A stretch of 48,663 nt of DNA, taken from Planctomycetia bacterium (lineage in GTDB: Bacteria > Planctomycetota > Planctomycetia > Pirellulales > UBA7805). Shown piece after piece: positions 41,701 to 48,663 of the stretch. The DNA is taken from positions 1-48,663 of the forward strand of contig JAIOQB010000486.1 of the NCBI GenBank assembly GCA_021413585.1, in the 5' to 3' direction. The notes under the pieces are model-generated. The model made no database searches and was not told where the DNA came from. It saw nothing but the letters and a program-made list of their open reading frames with translations. How positions within the stretch are numbered: position 1 is the stretch's first letter; every line of letters begins with the position of its first letter. Both the position numbers and the translations under genes were made by a program.

Positions 41701-43908
41701 GCGCACGTCCTTTTCTCCGTTGGTCAGCATGCCGCTGACCGCGGGGATGGCGTCTTTGCCGGCGGCGCCCTTTTCGCCGATGGCCTCCATCGCGGCCTCG
41801 GCGACTGATTTCTCGCCGCTGACGTACTTGATCAAGGCGGCCACAATGGGAGCTGGCTCGGCCGAGTTGCTTCCCAAGGCGGCAATCGCGCTGGTCCGTG
41901 CCTCGGCTCGCTTCGAGTCTTCCAGCATGCGCATCAAAGGCTGAGCGGCCGCCGAGGAAATGTCTCCATGCGCCGCCAGCGCGTTGGCGGCGGCAGCGCA
42001 TACGTCGGACTCCTTGTCCTGCAGCAATTCAATCAGCATCGGAATGGCGGCTTCACACCCCTTCGACGGCAGGACGGCGATGGCGTTGGCCAGCCGGCGA
42101 CGCTTCGAGTCGTCGGGATCCTTCTGCATGGGCAATAACTCTGCCACCAGTGGAGCGACTTCCAGATGCGACTCGGCAACCACCTTTCCCAGGGATTCAA
42201 CTGGAGCTCGGCCCCAGCGATCGTCATCGTTTTTGACCAGCTTCAACAACACCGGCCCGCTAATCGCGCCCCCTTTTCCAATCTGTCCCAGCGCACGAAT
42301 CGATGGGTAATACCCGCTGGATTTTGGGTTCTCGACAAACTTGCATAACGGCGCCACCGCCGCTTCGGCTTTCAGCGCAGCCACGGCCTCGATTGCCTGG
42401 GCAACGACCTCGTCGTTCGCGTCGGCCAGGCAGGTCACAAGTCCCGGTATCGCTGCAGCGCACTTCTGTTCGCCGAGCATTTGAACAGACTCGCGCCGGA
42501 CGTCCGCCTTGGTCGATTTCAATCCCGCCAGATAGATCTCGTCGAGGCCTTTCGTGTCGCTATCGACATGATGCAACAATACCGCCGCATACACTTTGAC
42601 GTCGGACGAGGTTTGGCCGGATTGCACCATCGGCTGCAACAGTGGCTTCAACTCGTCGGTATGCTGGTGGTACATCTCTCTCAGCCCGGCCAGCGCACCG
42701 CACAGCAGGCTGACGTCGGGTTTGTCCTGTTTGAGGATCGCCAACAGTAACGGGTAATTGTTTTTTGAATCGTGGTCCAGCGCCGAGAGCGCCGCGCTGC
42801 GGGGGGCGTTGGCGTCGTCGGTGGCCGCCAGCAACAAAGCCGCCAGGCGGGCCTGCGGATTCGACTTGTATTCCGCCAACCCGTGAGCCGCCGCGCCGCG
42901 GATTTCTGCATCGGCGTCCTTCAACGCAGCCATCAGTGGCGCTACGGCGCTGTCCAGCTTGGGATCGATTTGGCAGAGCGCTTCGACCGCTTCTTTCCGG
43001 TTTTTGACATCGGTGGACTTGGCGGCCTCAGCCAGGGCTGCCACGATCGCGTCGTTCGAGGGGCGGGCCCGCCCCAAGCCATAGACCGCCATTCTCTGTA
43101 CATCTTGATCCATGTCCGCGGCGCCGTGGGCCAATGCGGCGACAACCCGCGTATTGGTCGGATTGATTTCTCGCAATCCCAACATTCCCCGGCTGCGCAG
43201 TTGCGAATTGCTGTCGGTAGCGGCGGCCAGCAGTTCGGCTTCGGCGTCGAGGCGGCCCATGGCGATTGCGGCCTGAACGCCCGCAATGTAGTCGGGAAGA
43301 AGCTTGATCAGTTTCGGTATGGCGCGCTTGGCCGCCGGGCCGATCTGCCCCAAAGCTTCGGCGGCGCCGCTGCTGTCACAATACGTTTTGCTGTCGAGCA
43401 AGGTGATCAACGGCTCGACGGCGGCCTCCGCCTTCGATCCGGCCGCCCCCACCGCTTCGAGGACGCGGCGGCGGACGTCGTCGTCCGGGTCGCTGAGCGC
43501 GGCGATCAATTCCGGCACGACCGCTTGGGCCCTGATCGGCCGACGCGCGAGCGCCGCAGCGGCCTCTTTGCGCACCGGAGCATTCGGATCGACGAGCAGT
43601 TTCGCCAACGGCGCAGTGGCCTCCGGCGCTCCATCGATGAATTGAAAATCATAAGCCGCTTTTTCGCGCACCTTCGGATTGCGGTGCGCCAGCAGGGCCA
43701 ACAATTGCGGGCGGTTCTTGTCGTCGAACTGATGGTCGAGGATGTTGTTGCTTGCCGCATCGATCGGTTCGTTCAGGTCGGCCTCGCCGCTGGGGGTGCG
43801 GAACTGGATCGGAGGTCCGGCGGAAGCTGGCGCTACACGACCGTCCATGACCAGCCCGGTCAGCGACATTGCCATCAACCACAGGAACTCGCGACGACGT
43901 TTAGACAT
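38794..43908 (-). CDS. Giant Tat-exported HEAT-repeat protein
   Basis: This 1704-residue protein starts with KRRREFLWLMAMSL, a twin-arginine signal (RRxFL) and hydrophobic segment, with cleavage near residues 28-30 (PASAG). The rest is a continuous solenoid of about 40 HEAT/PBS-lyase-type repeats of 35-40 residues with the signature DPNAPVRKEAAAALA, DPDDDVRRRVLEAVGAAG, LLKIAPQDP and similar. There is no catalytic domain. ATG 43908 has GGAGG five bases upstream; a longer reading from 44016 lacks a signal at its start. Large exported HEAT proteins are frequent in planctomycetes, often with unknown partners. Tat export suggests folding in the cytoplasm first. Confidence 0.85.
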   Translation of the reverse strand: MSKRRREFLWLMAMSLTGLVMDGRVAPASAGPPIQFRTPSGEADLNEPIDAASNNILDHQFDDKNRPQLLALLAHRNPKVREKAAYDFQFIDGAPEATAPLAKLLVDPNAPVRKEAAAALARRPIRAQAVVPELIAALSDPDDDVRRRVLEAVGAAGSKAEAAVEPLITLLDSKTYCDSSGAAEALGQIGPAAKRAIPKLIKLLPDYIAGVQAAIAMGRLDAEAELLAAATDSNSQLRSRGMLGLREINPTNTRVVAALAHGAADMDQDVQRMAVYGLGRARPSNDAIVAALAEAAKSTDVKNRKEAVEALCQIDPKLDSAVAPLMAALKDADAEIRGAAAHGLAEYKSNPQARLAALLLAATDDANAPRSAALSALDHDSKNNYPLLLAILKQDKPDVSLLCGALAGLREMYHQHTDELKPLLQPMVQSGQTSSDVKVYAAVLLHHVDSDTKGLDEIYLAGLKSTKADVRRESVQMLGEQKCAAAIPGLVTCLADANDEVVAQAIEAVAALKAEAAVAPLCKFVENPKSSGYYPSIRALGQIGKGGAISGPVLLKLVKNDDDRWGRAPVESLGKVVAESHLEVAPLVAELLPMQKDPDDSKRRRLANAIAVLPSKGCEAAIPMLIELLQDKESDVCAAAANALAAHGDISSAAAQPLMRMLEDSKRAEARTSAIAALGSNSAEPAPIVAALIKYVSGEKSVAEAAMEAIGEKGAAGKDAIPAVSGMLTNGEKDVRRRAIATLQQIGATAPEAAKSLLKVVQADPDVDVQVEAAQALLKIAPQDPQLPTAIAGMLGSDSYAVSALLRESKQMLAPILAAGLKHPNAAVRAKALEYLSKMDDKNAAAPAYLLAVKDQDAAVRAQAANALAALGGYDSTIAPVLVESLSSPEAEVRESALRSLRGMGRTAARALSVVVGDPKVAADVKANALQLVVEAGRSSRQGQTAALALRSSSDEKLAAWATLAAASLDESERKGALLVPLLKSKDPQIRAAALGQLAQINGDEPIRSERGVALLISFLSDDDKQVRQAAGAAVARCEFNDAHVAALAAALASQRASAACLHALAFGVATPQSVQSLVEPLTKLLAGEDRETSELAQRALVHIGPPAVKALLKIAADAAAASRVRRSAVHVLSEIKPLPFEALKELAALTATADRSLRIEAAVALAMHDVAHPKVLEALIAGLAAPTDADDDEGLSYQIDAAFEALGQRAAPAVPQLIALLKGKNQATKRMAAQALMKVGPQSDEVLSAILAAAMADKESRASLFQQSLPGGKRVVPHLVKYLESQDPQVVTLVVEGLGQLGASASPALPALKGLLARKDKLAVQAARAIVQIDPKTDGVLPVLLAALDSEDNDQLSEVLVSLALLKQAAAPATGRLAKLLAGPQAVSAAETLAAIGPPAAAAAPALIEQLKAGKEFESMAAALGAIGPAAKEAAPLLLAGLKNEKCAQSASEALAKMGPSGAAAVPLLMEMLHDEAKAEGAAMQLGQFGPRAAPAVDELTALALGDDPSLAWCAAGALGEIGAPAQASVPRLMGALENGPISKIRAASTALCGLKPADAPPRLIALLSSTSDERSNAAAQILRNYGAAASPAVNALIKNLDQPKRRGASAFVLEAIGPPAAPAVAVLGKALSSVPADERTRDFYVLLDALAAIGPDAKSVLPQIEQVLKSEHSSVRMAAARTIWKIDPARAAALKLKKEDAE

Positions 43909-44029
43909 GGCTGCCTCCCCTGGCTTCAACCATTGTGAAGGAACGTGATCCGCGACCAACTGATGAGTGGACAAGTCGCCGCTCGGCGCCATCTTCAGAC
44001 GCCCACGGTGCGACACTATCCTAACACGG

Positions 44030-44200
44030 GGAAAATGAATGTGCCAGCAAATGCCCGCTCGCGGCAGGATAACGACCTAAATATTGCGCACATTGAAGAG
44101 GAAATCCGTTCGTACGTAGATGAGCGGGCTCGGACGAGCGTTGAAGAGTCGTTCAACGGTCTGTTGGTGGCCGAGGCGGAGCGCGTCAGTTGCGCTAACC
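44030..44200 (+). pseudogene. IS256-family transposase N-terminal fragment
   Basis: The frame reads HIEEEIRSYVDERAR and then TSVEESFNGLLVAEAERVS, which matches the N-terminal VEExLNxLLxAEAxxL motif of IS256 (mutator) transposases. After about codon 80 of the open frame the resemblance stops abruptly, where the IS4-like fragment begins on the other strand. No DDE domain or terminal repeats remain. Confidence 0.5.
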
Positions 44201-44315
44201 GCACCACGTACTTGCAGGCGGTATTGCCATGCAGCACCTGCAACAAAAACGCCCACACCGTCTCGGCCGGCCCAAGTTCCCGCTGACGCCACGTATGTTG
44301 CACCCCCCGACACGC
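44187..44315 (-). pseudogene. IS4-type transposase N-terminal fragment
   Basis: Read on the minus strand, HTWRQRELGPAETVWAFLLQ and VLHGNTACKYVVRLAQL match the N-terminal segment of planctomycetal IS4-type transposases (WRxRxLGPxxTxxLFxLQxLHGNTAC). The match ends at about 44190, exactly where the IS256-like fragment ends on the other strand. This suggests one element was inserted into, or rearranged with, the other. Confidence 0.55.
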
Positions 44316-44533
44316 TAGCAGTGGCAACCAACGAATTCAGCAGGAGTTAGCTTCTAAGTTGATGCCATTCAACAGGATGACCTTTTTCTCCCCGCGCTCA
44401 CGGTCGATCCTTGGGGAAGCTCATTTCCTCTTGGATGGCATTGTCTGAGTGCAACCAAGGCGCCAGGAACCGTATTCTGAACTCGGCATTCTCTTCTTCT
44501 GTCTCTGTGCCCTGTGGATCAACAAAACAACAA

Positions 44534-46015
44534 TCACTCTTCCAACTTCCCCACCGGCCTTGTGCCCGCGCCCGATTTGCGGCCGGTCGCTTCATCTCCC
44601 AAATCGTCGCGCATTGCGTCGGCCAGTTTCTTGAGCCGCTCGACGTCGTCGGGGTGCGCGGCCGCCACGTTGTGCTTCTCGCCGATGTCGGTCGAGAGGT
44701 CGTACAATTCCAGGCCGGTTTGCTTTCGCGCGTGCTGGCCGGGTGTGCCGTCGTGCCCTGGCTTCGTCACGCTGAGATAGCCGTGCGGGAAGTGAAGCTT
44801 CCATTGGCCGGATCGCATCGCTTCCAGGCGGTTGGCGCCGTAGTAGAAAAACAGCGCCTCGTGAGGGCATTTGGCCCCCGGCTGGGCACTCAGCAGCGGC
44901 CAGATGTCGAGCCCGTCGATCTTATGCGCGGGCAGCTTCGCGCCTGTGAGCTTCGCCACGGTCGGCAGCACGTCGATCGTCATCGCCGGCTCGTCGCACA
45001 CGCTGCCGGCCGGGATGTGGCCGGGCCACCGCACAATGCACGGCTCGCGCACGCCCCCTTCGAACGTCGTTCCTTTCCCTTCGCGCAGCGGTCCCGCGCT
45101 GCCGCCGTGGTTGCCGTACACCAGCCACGGGCCGTTGTCCGAGGTGAACAGCACCAGTGTGTTGTCCTCCAGGCCGTTTTTCTTCAGCGCCGCGATGATC
45201 TGCCCCACGCTCCAATCGATCTCCTCGATCACGTCGCCGTACAAGCCCTGGGCCGACTTGCCGCGAAACTTGTCGCTCACATGCAGCGGCACGTGCGGCA
45301 TGTTGTGGGCAACGTACAACAGAAATGGCCCGTTGTGATGCTCATCGATGAACTTCACCGCACGCTCCGTGTACTGCGTGGTCATCTGACTCTGGTCGGC
45401 GTCGGTCATGGCGGGAATCGCCACCTTGTCTCCCTCGATCATCGGCAGTTCGGGGAAGGGAGATTTTTGCGGCGCGCCCTTGGCCGGCTTCCCCCAGCCG
45501 GGATGCTTTTGCCACATGTCGTTCGAGTAAGGGAGGCCGTAGTAGACGTCGAAGCCATGATGCGTGGGCAGGAACTGCTGCTGGTGCCCGAGGTGCCACT
45601 TGCCGAACATGGCGGTGGCGTAGCCTTGCTGCTTAACGAGTTGGGCGAGCGTGGTTTCCTGGTCGCTGATGCCGGTGGTCGAGCCGGGCCCCGGCGCGCC
45701 GGCGATGCCCACGCGGTTGGCATAGCAGCCCGTCATCAACGACGCCCGCGACGCCCCGCACACCGGCTGGCTGACGTAGAAGCTAGTCAGCCGCATCCCC
45801 TCGGCCGCCAGCCGATCGAGGTTGGGCGTTTTGATTGCCTTGGCGCCGAAGCAGCCGAGGTCGGCATAGCCCATGTCGTCGACGAAGATCAGCACGATGT
45901 TTGGCGAGCGTCCCGACTCGGCCGCGGCAGCAGCGTGGTTGCGAAAGGCGAGCAGTGCGAAAGTCATTGCGGCCAGCAACAGCACAACGCGGCGGATAGG
46001 AATTAATAAAGACAT
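44534..46015 (-). CDS. Exported arylsulfatase-type sulfatase
   Basis: This 493-residue protein has a signal peptide (about 9-32, AAAAE). The sulfatase core follows: [19 protein letters not shown] (two Asp metal ligands), [18 protein letters not shown], the formylglycine motif CGASR within [12 protein letters not shown] (the Cys is converted by the maturation enzyme), [23 protein letters not shown], and [10 protein letters not shown]. All core motifs are intact. It should hydrolyse sulfate esters, probably on algal or other sulfated polysaccharides, outside the cytoplasm. GGAG lies about eight bases before the ATG. No anaerobic or aerobic maturase gene is nearby. Confidence 0.95.
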   Translation of the reverse strand: MSLLIPIRRVVLLLAAMTFALLAFRNHAAAAAESGRSPNIVLIFVDDMGYADLGCFGAKAIKTPNLDRLAAEGMRLTSFYVSQPVCGASRASLMTGCYANRVGIAGAPGPGSTTGISDQETTLAQLVKQQGYATAMFGKWHLGHQQQFLPTHHGFDVYYGLPYSNDMWQKHPGWGKPAKGAPQKSPFPELPMIEGDKVAIPAMTDADQSQMTTQYTERAVKFIDEHHNGPFLLYVAHNMPHVPLHVSDKFRGKSAQGLYGDVIEEIDWSVGQIIAALKKNGLEDNTLVLFTSDNGPWLVYGNHGGSAGPLREGKGTTFEGGVREPCIVRWPGHIPAGSVCDEPAMTIDVLPTVAKLTGAKLPAHKIDGLDIWPLLSAQPGAKCPHEALFFYYGANRLEAMRSGQWKLHFPHGYLSVTKPGHDGTPGQHARKQTGLELYDLSTDIGEKHNVAAAHPDDVERLKKLADAMRDDLGDEATGRKSGAGTRPVGKLEE

Positions 46016-46096
46016 TCGTGGTGCTCCGGGCGGGTGGCGGGCGATTCATTGCCCAGTATCGGCACGCCGCATGGCCGGGTCAACGTGCCGAGCGCC

Positions 46097-46120
46097 GTAG
46101 GTGAGGCCTCTGGCCTGACA
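46097..46120. repeat. Family E palindromic repeat, copy 2
   Basis: GTAG is followed by GTGAGGCC-TCT-GGCCTGAC, the family E hairpin with one stem mismatch. It lies between the divergent-to-sulfatase upstream region and the 3' end of the DUF6629 gene. Confidence 0.8.
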
Positions 46121-46208
46121 AAGTATCCACACATGTGAAGGCGGAACGTAGGCCCCCCTCGCTTGTGCTTCGGGCTAGTGAGTGGCCCGCCTCGCCAAGA
46201 ATCGCCGT

Positions 46209-46937
46209 CTACCCTCGCACCCCCGACTTCGCCAACGGCACGACAACATGATTTTCAAGCCGACGCTGCGCCACCGAGGGCAAGCCATGGAACATGTATC
46301 CAATTAACAGGGAGAGCAGCGCCGCGAGAAAGCACCACACCGAGGCGTAGGCGTGCCAGAAATAGGCGTGGCTGATCGCGGCCGAGAAGATCAGCGCCGT
46401 GCTGAGCACGATCAACCCTTTCTGCTTCCGCCCCACGAGCAGAAACGGCAACGAGACGATCGCCAGGTAGGCCAGGTGCCAGGCGAATTGCGGCAGCACG
46501 TCGAGGGCCGGCAAGTGGCCAAATTGATATTGGATGGAATGCTGCACCGCGCTGACCGACAGCGGTTCCATGCCCAGTAGGATCGGCAGGTAATACGCCA
46601 GGCCGCCGGCCAGGCCCAGCAGGGAGATCACGCCAAGCAAGATTCTGATTTTGCGACGCGATTCCAGAAACATCGCGCTCAACGGAATCCAAGACAGCCA
46701 GAACGTCAGCGCGAAGAACAGGTACGCCAGCGCGGCCGAGCGGGTTAGCGACGGTTTGTCGTGGCCGAGGCCGTACCACACGAGCCCCTCGAAAAATTGC
46801 TGGATCCCGAACAAAACCGGCACGGCGGAGAGCGGCAGCGAGGCGGCGTCGCGCTGCCCGGCCTTGCGCATGCAGTAGATACCCACAGGGACCAGCAGGC
46901 CGCTAAGGGCAAAGCTCGCTTCGGCGGAAACGCACAT
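46209..46937 (-). CDS. DUF6629 membrane protein
   Basis: This 242-residue protein has about seven membrane helices. Its N-terminus MCVSAEASFALSGLLVPVG and the following PVLFGIQQFFEGLVWYGL match the DUF6629 family, whose proteins begin MCFSAxASF. ATG 46937 is chosen because it gives that family start and has AGGAG eight bases upstream; the reading from 46964 adds nine residues. No function is known for the family. Confidence 0.82.
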   Translation of the reverse strand: MCVSAEASFALSGLLVPVGIYCMRKAGQRDAASLPLSAVPVLFGIQQFFEGLVWYGLGHDKPSLTRSAALAYLFFALTFWLSWIPLSAMFLESRRKIRILLGVISLLGLAGGLAYYLPILLGMEPLSVSAVQHSIQYQFGHLPALDVLPQFAWHLAYLAIVSLPFLLVGRKQKGLIVLSTALIFSAAISHAYFWHAYASVWCFLAALLSLLIGYMFHGLPSVAQRRLENHVVVPLAKSGVRG

Positions 46938-47310
46938 GGTGAGAACTCCTGGACGTTTCTGCACGAGCCAAATCGGTGCCGTCGTTCACTAGCCCGCGGG
47001 TGCCTGGGGCTGAACGAAGCGCAGCGAAGTGAAGCCCCAGAAAGCTGCGAGTACCTGAGCCTGGAGCATCCCACCGGCGCAGCCCGAAATCCGCACCAGC
47101 ACTCACCCGATGTGTACGCGCCGCAGAGTGCGCCGCGCTAAAAGGAACAGCCCCAAACCATCCAAAAACGGCAACCCGTCTCTGGTCGTCACCAGTTAAC
47201 GTGACCATCGAAGCATAGACCCACGGCCGCCGCGGGGCAATGACGGTTGACGACATGTGCAGCTAAAATGGGCCGTTTTGCGACCGAATGTCGCCTGATT
47301 TCGTGGCGAC
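46938..47310. other. Intergenic region with family H palindrome
   Basis: These 373 bases contain one clear element, the palindrome at 47004-47040. The rest, including CATTTTAGCTG-type sequence near 47270, shows no gene, terminator or promoter that I can support. Confidence 0.45.
47004..47040. repeat. Family H palindrome
   Basis: CTGGGGCT (47004-47011) and AGCCCCAG (47033-47040) form a perfect 8-bp stem around a 21-base core rich in GAAGCG/GCGAAG words (GAACGAAGCGCAGCGAAGTG). Only one copy is in this window. Confidence 0.7.
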
Positions 47311-47550
47311 TTATTTCGCAACGCGCCGCTTTTCGAGGTGCGACGGCACTCGACCGAGGTCCAGATCATCGCGGTGCGGCACGTACTCATGCTCGATCCA
47401 CGCCCGCTCGGCATCGACCCAAAACGACAAGCTGTTGTCGTCGGGTGCGCCGGCTTCGAGCCATTTCTCATACGCCAGCACGCGAATCCGCTCGCGAGCG
47501 GCTGCCATTTCGTCTGGCAAAAGCTCCAGGGTTGTTAATGTGGTGGACAT
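47311..47550 (-). CDS. DUF2934 small protein
   Basis: This 79-residue protein has the DUF2934 core RIRVLAYEKWLEAGAP followed by SLSFWVDAERAWIEHEY (about 20-55). Such proteins are small, cytoplasmic and of unknown function; in other genomes the core reads RIRxxAYxLWxxxGxPxGxxxxxWxxAE. ATG 47550 has GGAGG nine bases upstream; a longer reading from 47721 adds a tail without family resemblance. Confidence 0.75.
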   Translation of the reverse strand: MSTTLTTLELLPDEMAAARERIRVLAYEKWLEAGAPDDNSLSFWVDAERAWIEHEYVPHRDDLDLGRVPSHLEKRRVAK

Positions 47551-47973
47551 GGCTTGTGCCCTCCTGTGTCTGCGATTCGCAACGGCGGCGCCGCGAACTG
47601 TTTGGCGGCAGGGCTGTTGGAGCGAACCTTCTGCTGGAACAAGCTGCACAACTCGTGCCATTGCCGGCTGACGCCTTGCAGTGGGCAAAACTCCGCCGTC
47701 CTCGCCGCGGGAGGCCTGCAAGATGCATCATTTGCGCCCGCTGCCGCGCACATTGTGCCATTTCGCACACCGCGTGTGGGCGGCTGGTCGGAAAGCCGGA
47801 TCAATTCGCGGTAACAGCCAGTGGTATATCTTTTGCGTGTCAAAATATTGAGAGGCGCGCGGTGAATGACATGGATGGGATGGCATTTTCGCGACGCTGA
47901 CAACCTACTGACCGCACAAGCTACCAGTGGACCCATCTTGAATGTGGACCCATCTTGAATAAGGAGCATAGCC
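47551..47973. other. Intergenic region with 17-bp tandem duplication
   Basis: These 423 bases hold no gene. At the right end, just upstream of the CBS gene, the 17-base unit GTGGACCCATCTTGAAT is present twice in perfect tandem (47927-47943 and 47944-47960). The second copy ends directly at the AAGGAG ribosome-binding site (47961-47966). No convincing promoter was found. Confidence 0.6.
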
Positions 47974-48402
47974 ATGAATCTGGGCGAGCAGTTCCGCAGT
48001 GAAGTTGTCACCGCCGATCCTGAGGACAACATCGCGACGGTGGTTGGAAAAATGGATCTGCACGACGTCGGCGCGGTGGTGATCGTGCAGAGCCAGAAGG
48101 TGGTGGGCATCGTCACCGATCGCGATATCGCGCTGGGCCTAGGCCTGGGCAATGTCCAGCCAGACAGCCCGGTCAAGCAGATCATGACGACGAAGGTTCA
48201 TACCATCTGGGAGGATCAAGGGGTCTTCATTGCCACGCAATACCTGATGAGGCGTAAGATCCGCCGCTTGCCCATCGTCAATCGCGACGACGAGTTGGTG
48301 GGCATGGTCACGCTGGACGATCTGTATGCCATGCTGAGCCAGGAAATGGCCAACCTGGGTAAAGCGATCGCGCCGTCGTTGGCGGACAAGTCGGTGTATT
48401 GA
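47974..48402 (+). CDS. CBS-domain pair protein
   Basis: This 142-residue protein consists of two CBS domains. The first spans about 10-60 (VVTADPEDNIATVV, GAVVIVQSQKVVGIVTDRDI) and the second about 70-125 (VHTIWEDQGVFIATQYLM, RRLPIVNRDDELVGMVTLDD). Each has the G-x-V/I-T-x-x-D turn that binds the ribose of adenosine nucleotides. Stand-alone CBS pairs bind AMP, ATP or SAM and regulate partner proteins; the partner here is unknown. AAGGAG lies seven bases before the ATG. Confidence 0.9.
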   Translation: MNLGEQFRSEVVTADPEDNIATVVGKMDLHDVGAVVIVQSQKVVGIVTDRDIALGLGLGNVQPDSPVKQIMTTKVHTIWEDQGVFIATQYLMRRKIRRLPIVNRDDELVGMVTLDDLYAMLSQEMANLGKAIAPSLADKSVY

Positions 48403-48451
48403 ACGACGTGGCTTGGCGAGCAGTAACGAACGTCGTTTGCTGACAGTCGCC

Positions 48452-48475
48452 GTAGGTCTGGCCTCTGGCCTGACA
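48452..48475. repeat. Family E palindromic repeat, copy 3
   Basis: GTAG is followed by GTCTGGCC-TCT-GGCCTGAC, the family E hairpin with one stem mismatch. It lies 50 bases after the stop of the CBS gene. The remaining bases to the end of the window hold nothing else I can support. Confidence 0.8.
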
Positions 48476-48663
48476 ATCGACCGCTATAACGCGGATCGAC
48501 GCCCGTTCTCGATCCGTGGCGCCCATGCCACGTCAATGGGTGAAGCCAAACGTGCGAGCCGTCGTGAGTCGGGCGAACGCGGACGGGCTTGGCGGCGGGA
48601 GCGTGCCTGGGCTTTCCAGCAATTATTGTTGCATGCGCCGCGTGGGCGCTGTTAATTTATGAT

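Larger units (their letters stand above)
43909..44533. other. Low-GC intergenic region with transposase remnants
   Basis: These 625 bases carry the two transposase remnants described separately. At 44493-44518 there is also a degenerate copy of family B words (TCTGTCTCTGTGCCCTGTGG). GC content is visibly lower than in the flanking genes. No intact gene is seen. Confidence 0.6.

Noticed and set aside
42772..43938. Open frame on the plus strand opposite the HEAT gene
   Set aside because: Shadow of the repeated HEAT codons, with no recognised domain.
44411..46006. Long open frame on the plus strand opposite the sulfatase
   Set aside because: The minus strand has an intact sulfatase with all catalytic motifs; the opposite frame has none.
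47927..47960. CRISPR-like repeat
   Set aside because: The two 17-base units are directly adjacent without spacers.
48413..48655. Short open frame at the right end of the window
   Set aside because: It runs through a family E repeat and is Arg/Ser-rich with no family resemblance or ribosome-binding site.

Overview
The window looks like a piece of a Planctomycetota chromosome, probably of the Pirellulales or a close relative. The inference rests on high GC, on protein families that are typical of that phylum (a DUF1080 3-keto-disaccharide hydrolase, an exported sulfatase, an SHD1-domain protein, a leucine-rich repeat protein with a RLRTLL-type membrane anchor, very long exported HEAT and coiled-coil proteins, a MoxR/DUF58/BatA cluster), and on intergenic DNA full of short palindromic repeats. 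No rRNA, tRNA or CRISPR array was seen.

Layout. 1-2603: the 3' part of an ankyrin-repeat gene, a DUF1080 gene and a small RelA/SpoT-type HD hydrolase. 2874-8159: an ECF sigma factor whose end overlaps the start of a 1422-residue single-pass protein with a C-terminal PQQ-like propeller, then a small unknown protein. 8400-11187: three membrane-anchored proteins of unknown role (small exported, TPR-like, leucine-rich repeat). 11440-14987: a DUF3147 membrane gene divergent from a chromate operon (chrA, two separate genes for the N- and C-terminal halves of ChrB, and a DUF1259 gene), with a good promoter overlapped by a perfect palindrome. 15305-30436: a seven-gene cluster of a toroid (prenyltransferase/squalene-cyclase fold) protein, a BatA/VWA protein, a VWA/glutamine-amidotransferase-like protein, a membrane protein, a 1590-residue coiled-coil and proline-rich exported protein, a MoxR AAA+ ATPase and a DUF58 protein. 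Four of these genes are joined by 4-base ATGA overlaps. The other junctions carry palindromic repeats. 30636-36106: an SHD1/propeller protein, a FlgM-like small gene, an exported HEAT-like protein, a small exported protein and a YqaE/Pmp3 peptide. 36436-38130: a metallophosphatase-fold protein in which almost all metal ligands are replaced. 38239-38592: an IS30 remnant. 38794-43908: a 1704-residue Tat-exported HEAT-repeat protein. 43945-44330: abutting IS256 and IS4 remnants. 44534-48402: a sulfatase, a DUF6629 membrane protein, a DUF2934 protein and a CBS-domain protein.

The most unusual non-coding feature is a set of at least eight families of word-like intergenic repeats, mostly paired as inverted copies. 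They lie right at, or across, the stop codons of many genes. The most unusual protein is the degenerate metallophosphatase at 36436-38130. All family assignments come from reading the sequence; no database search was run.
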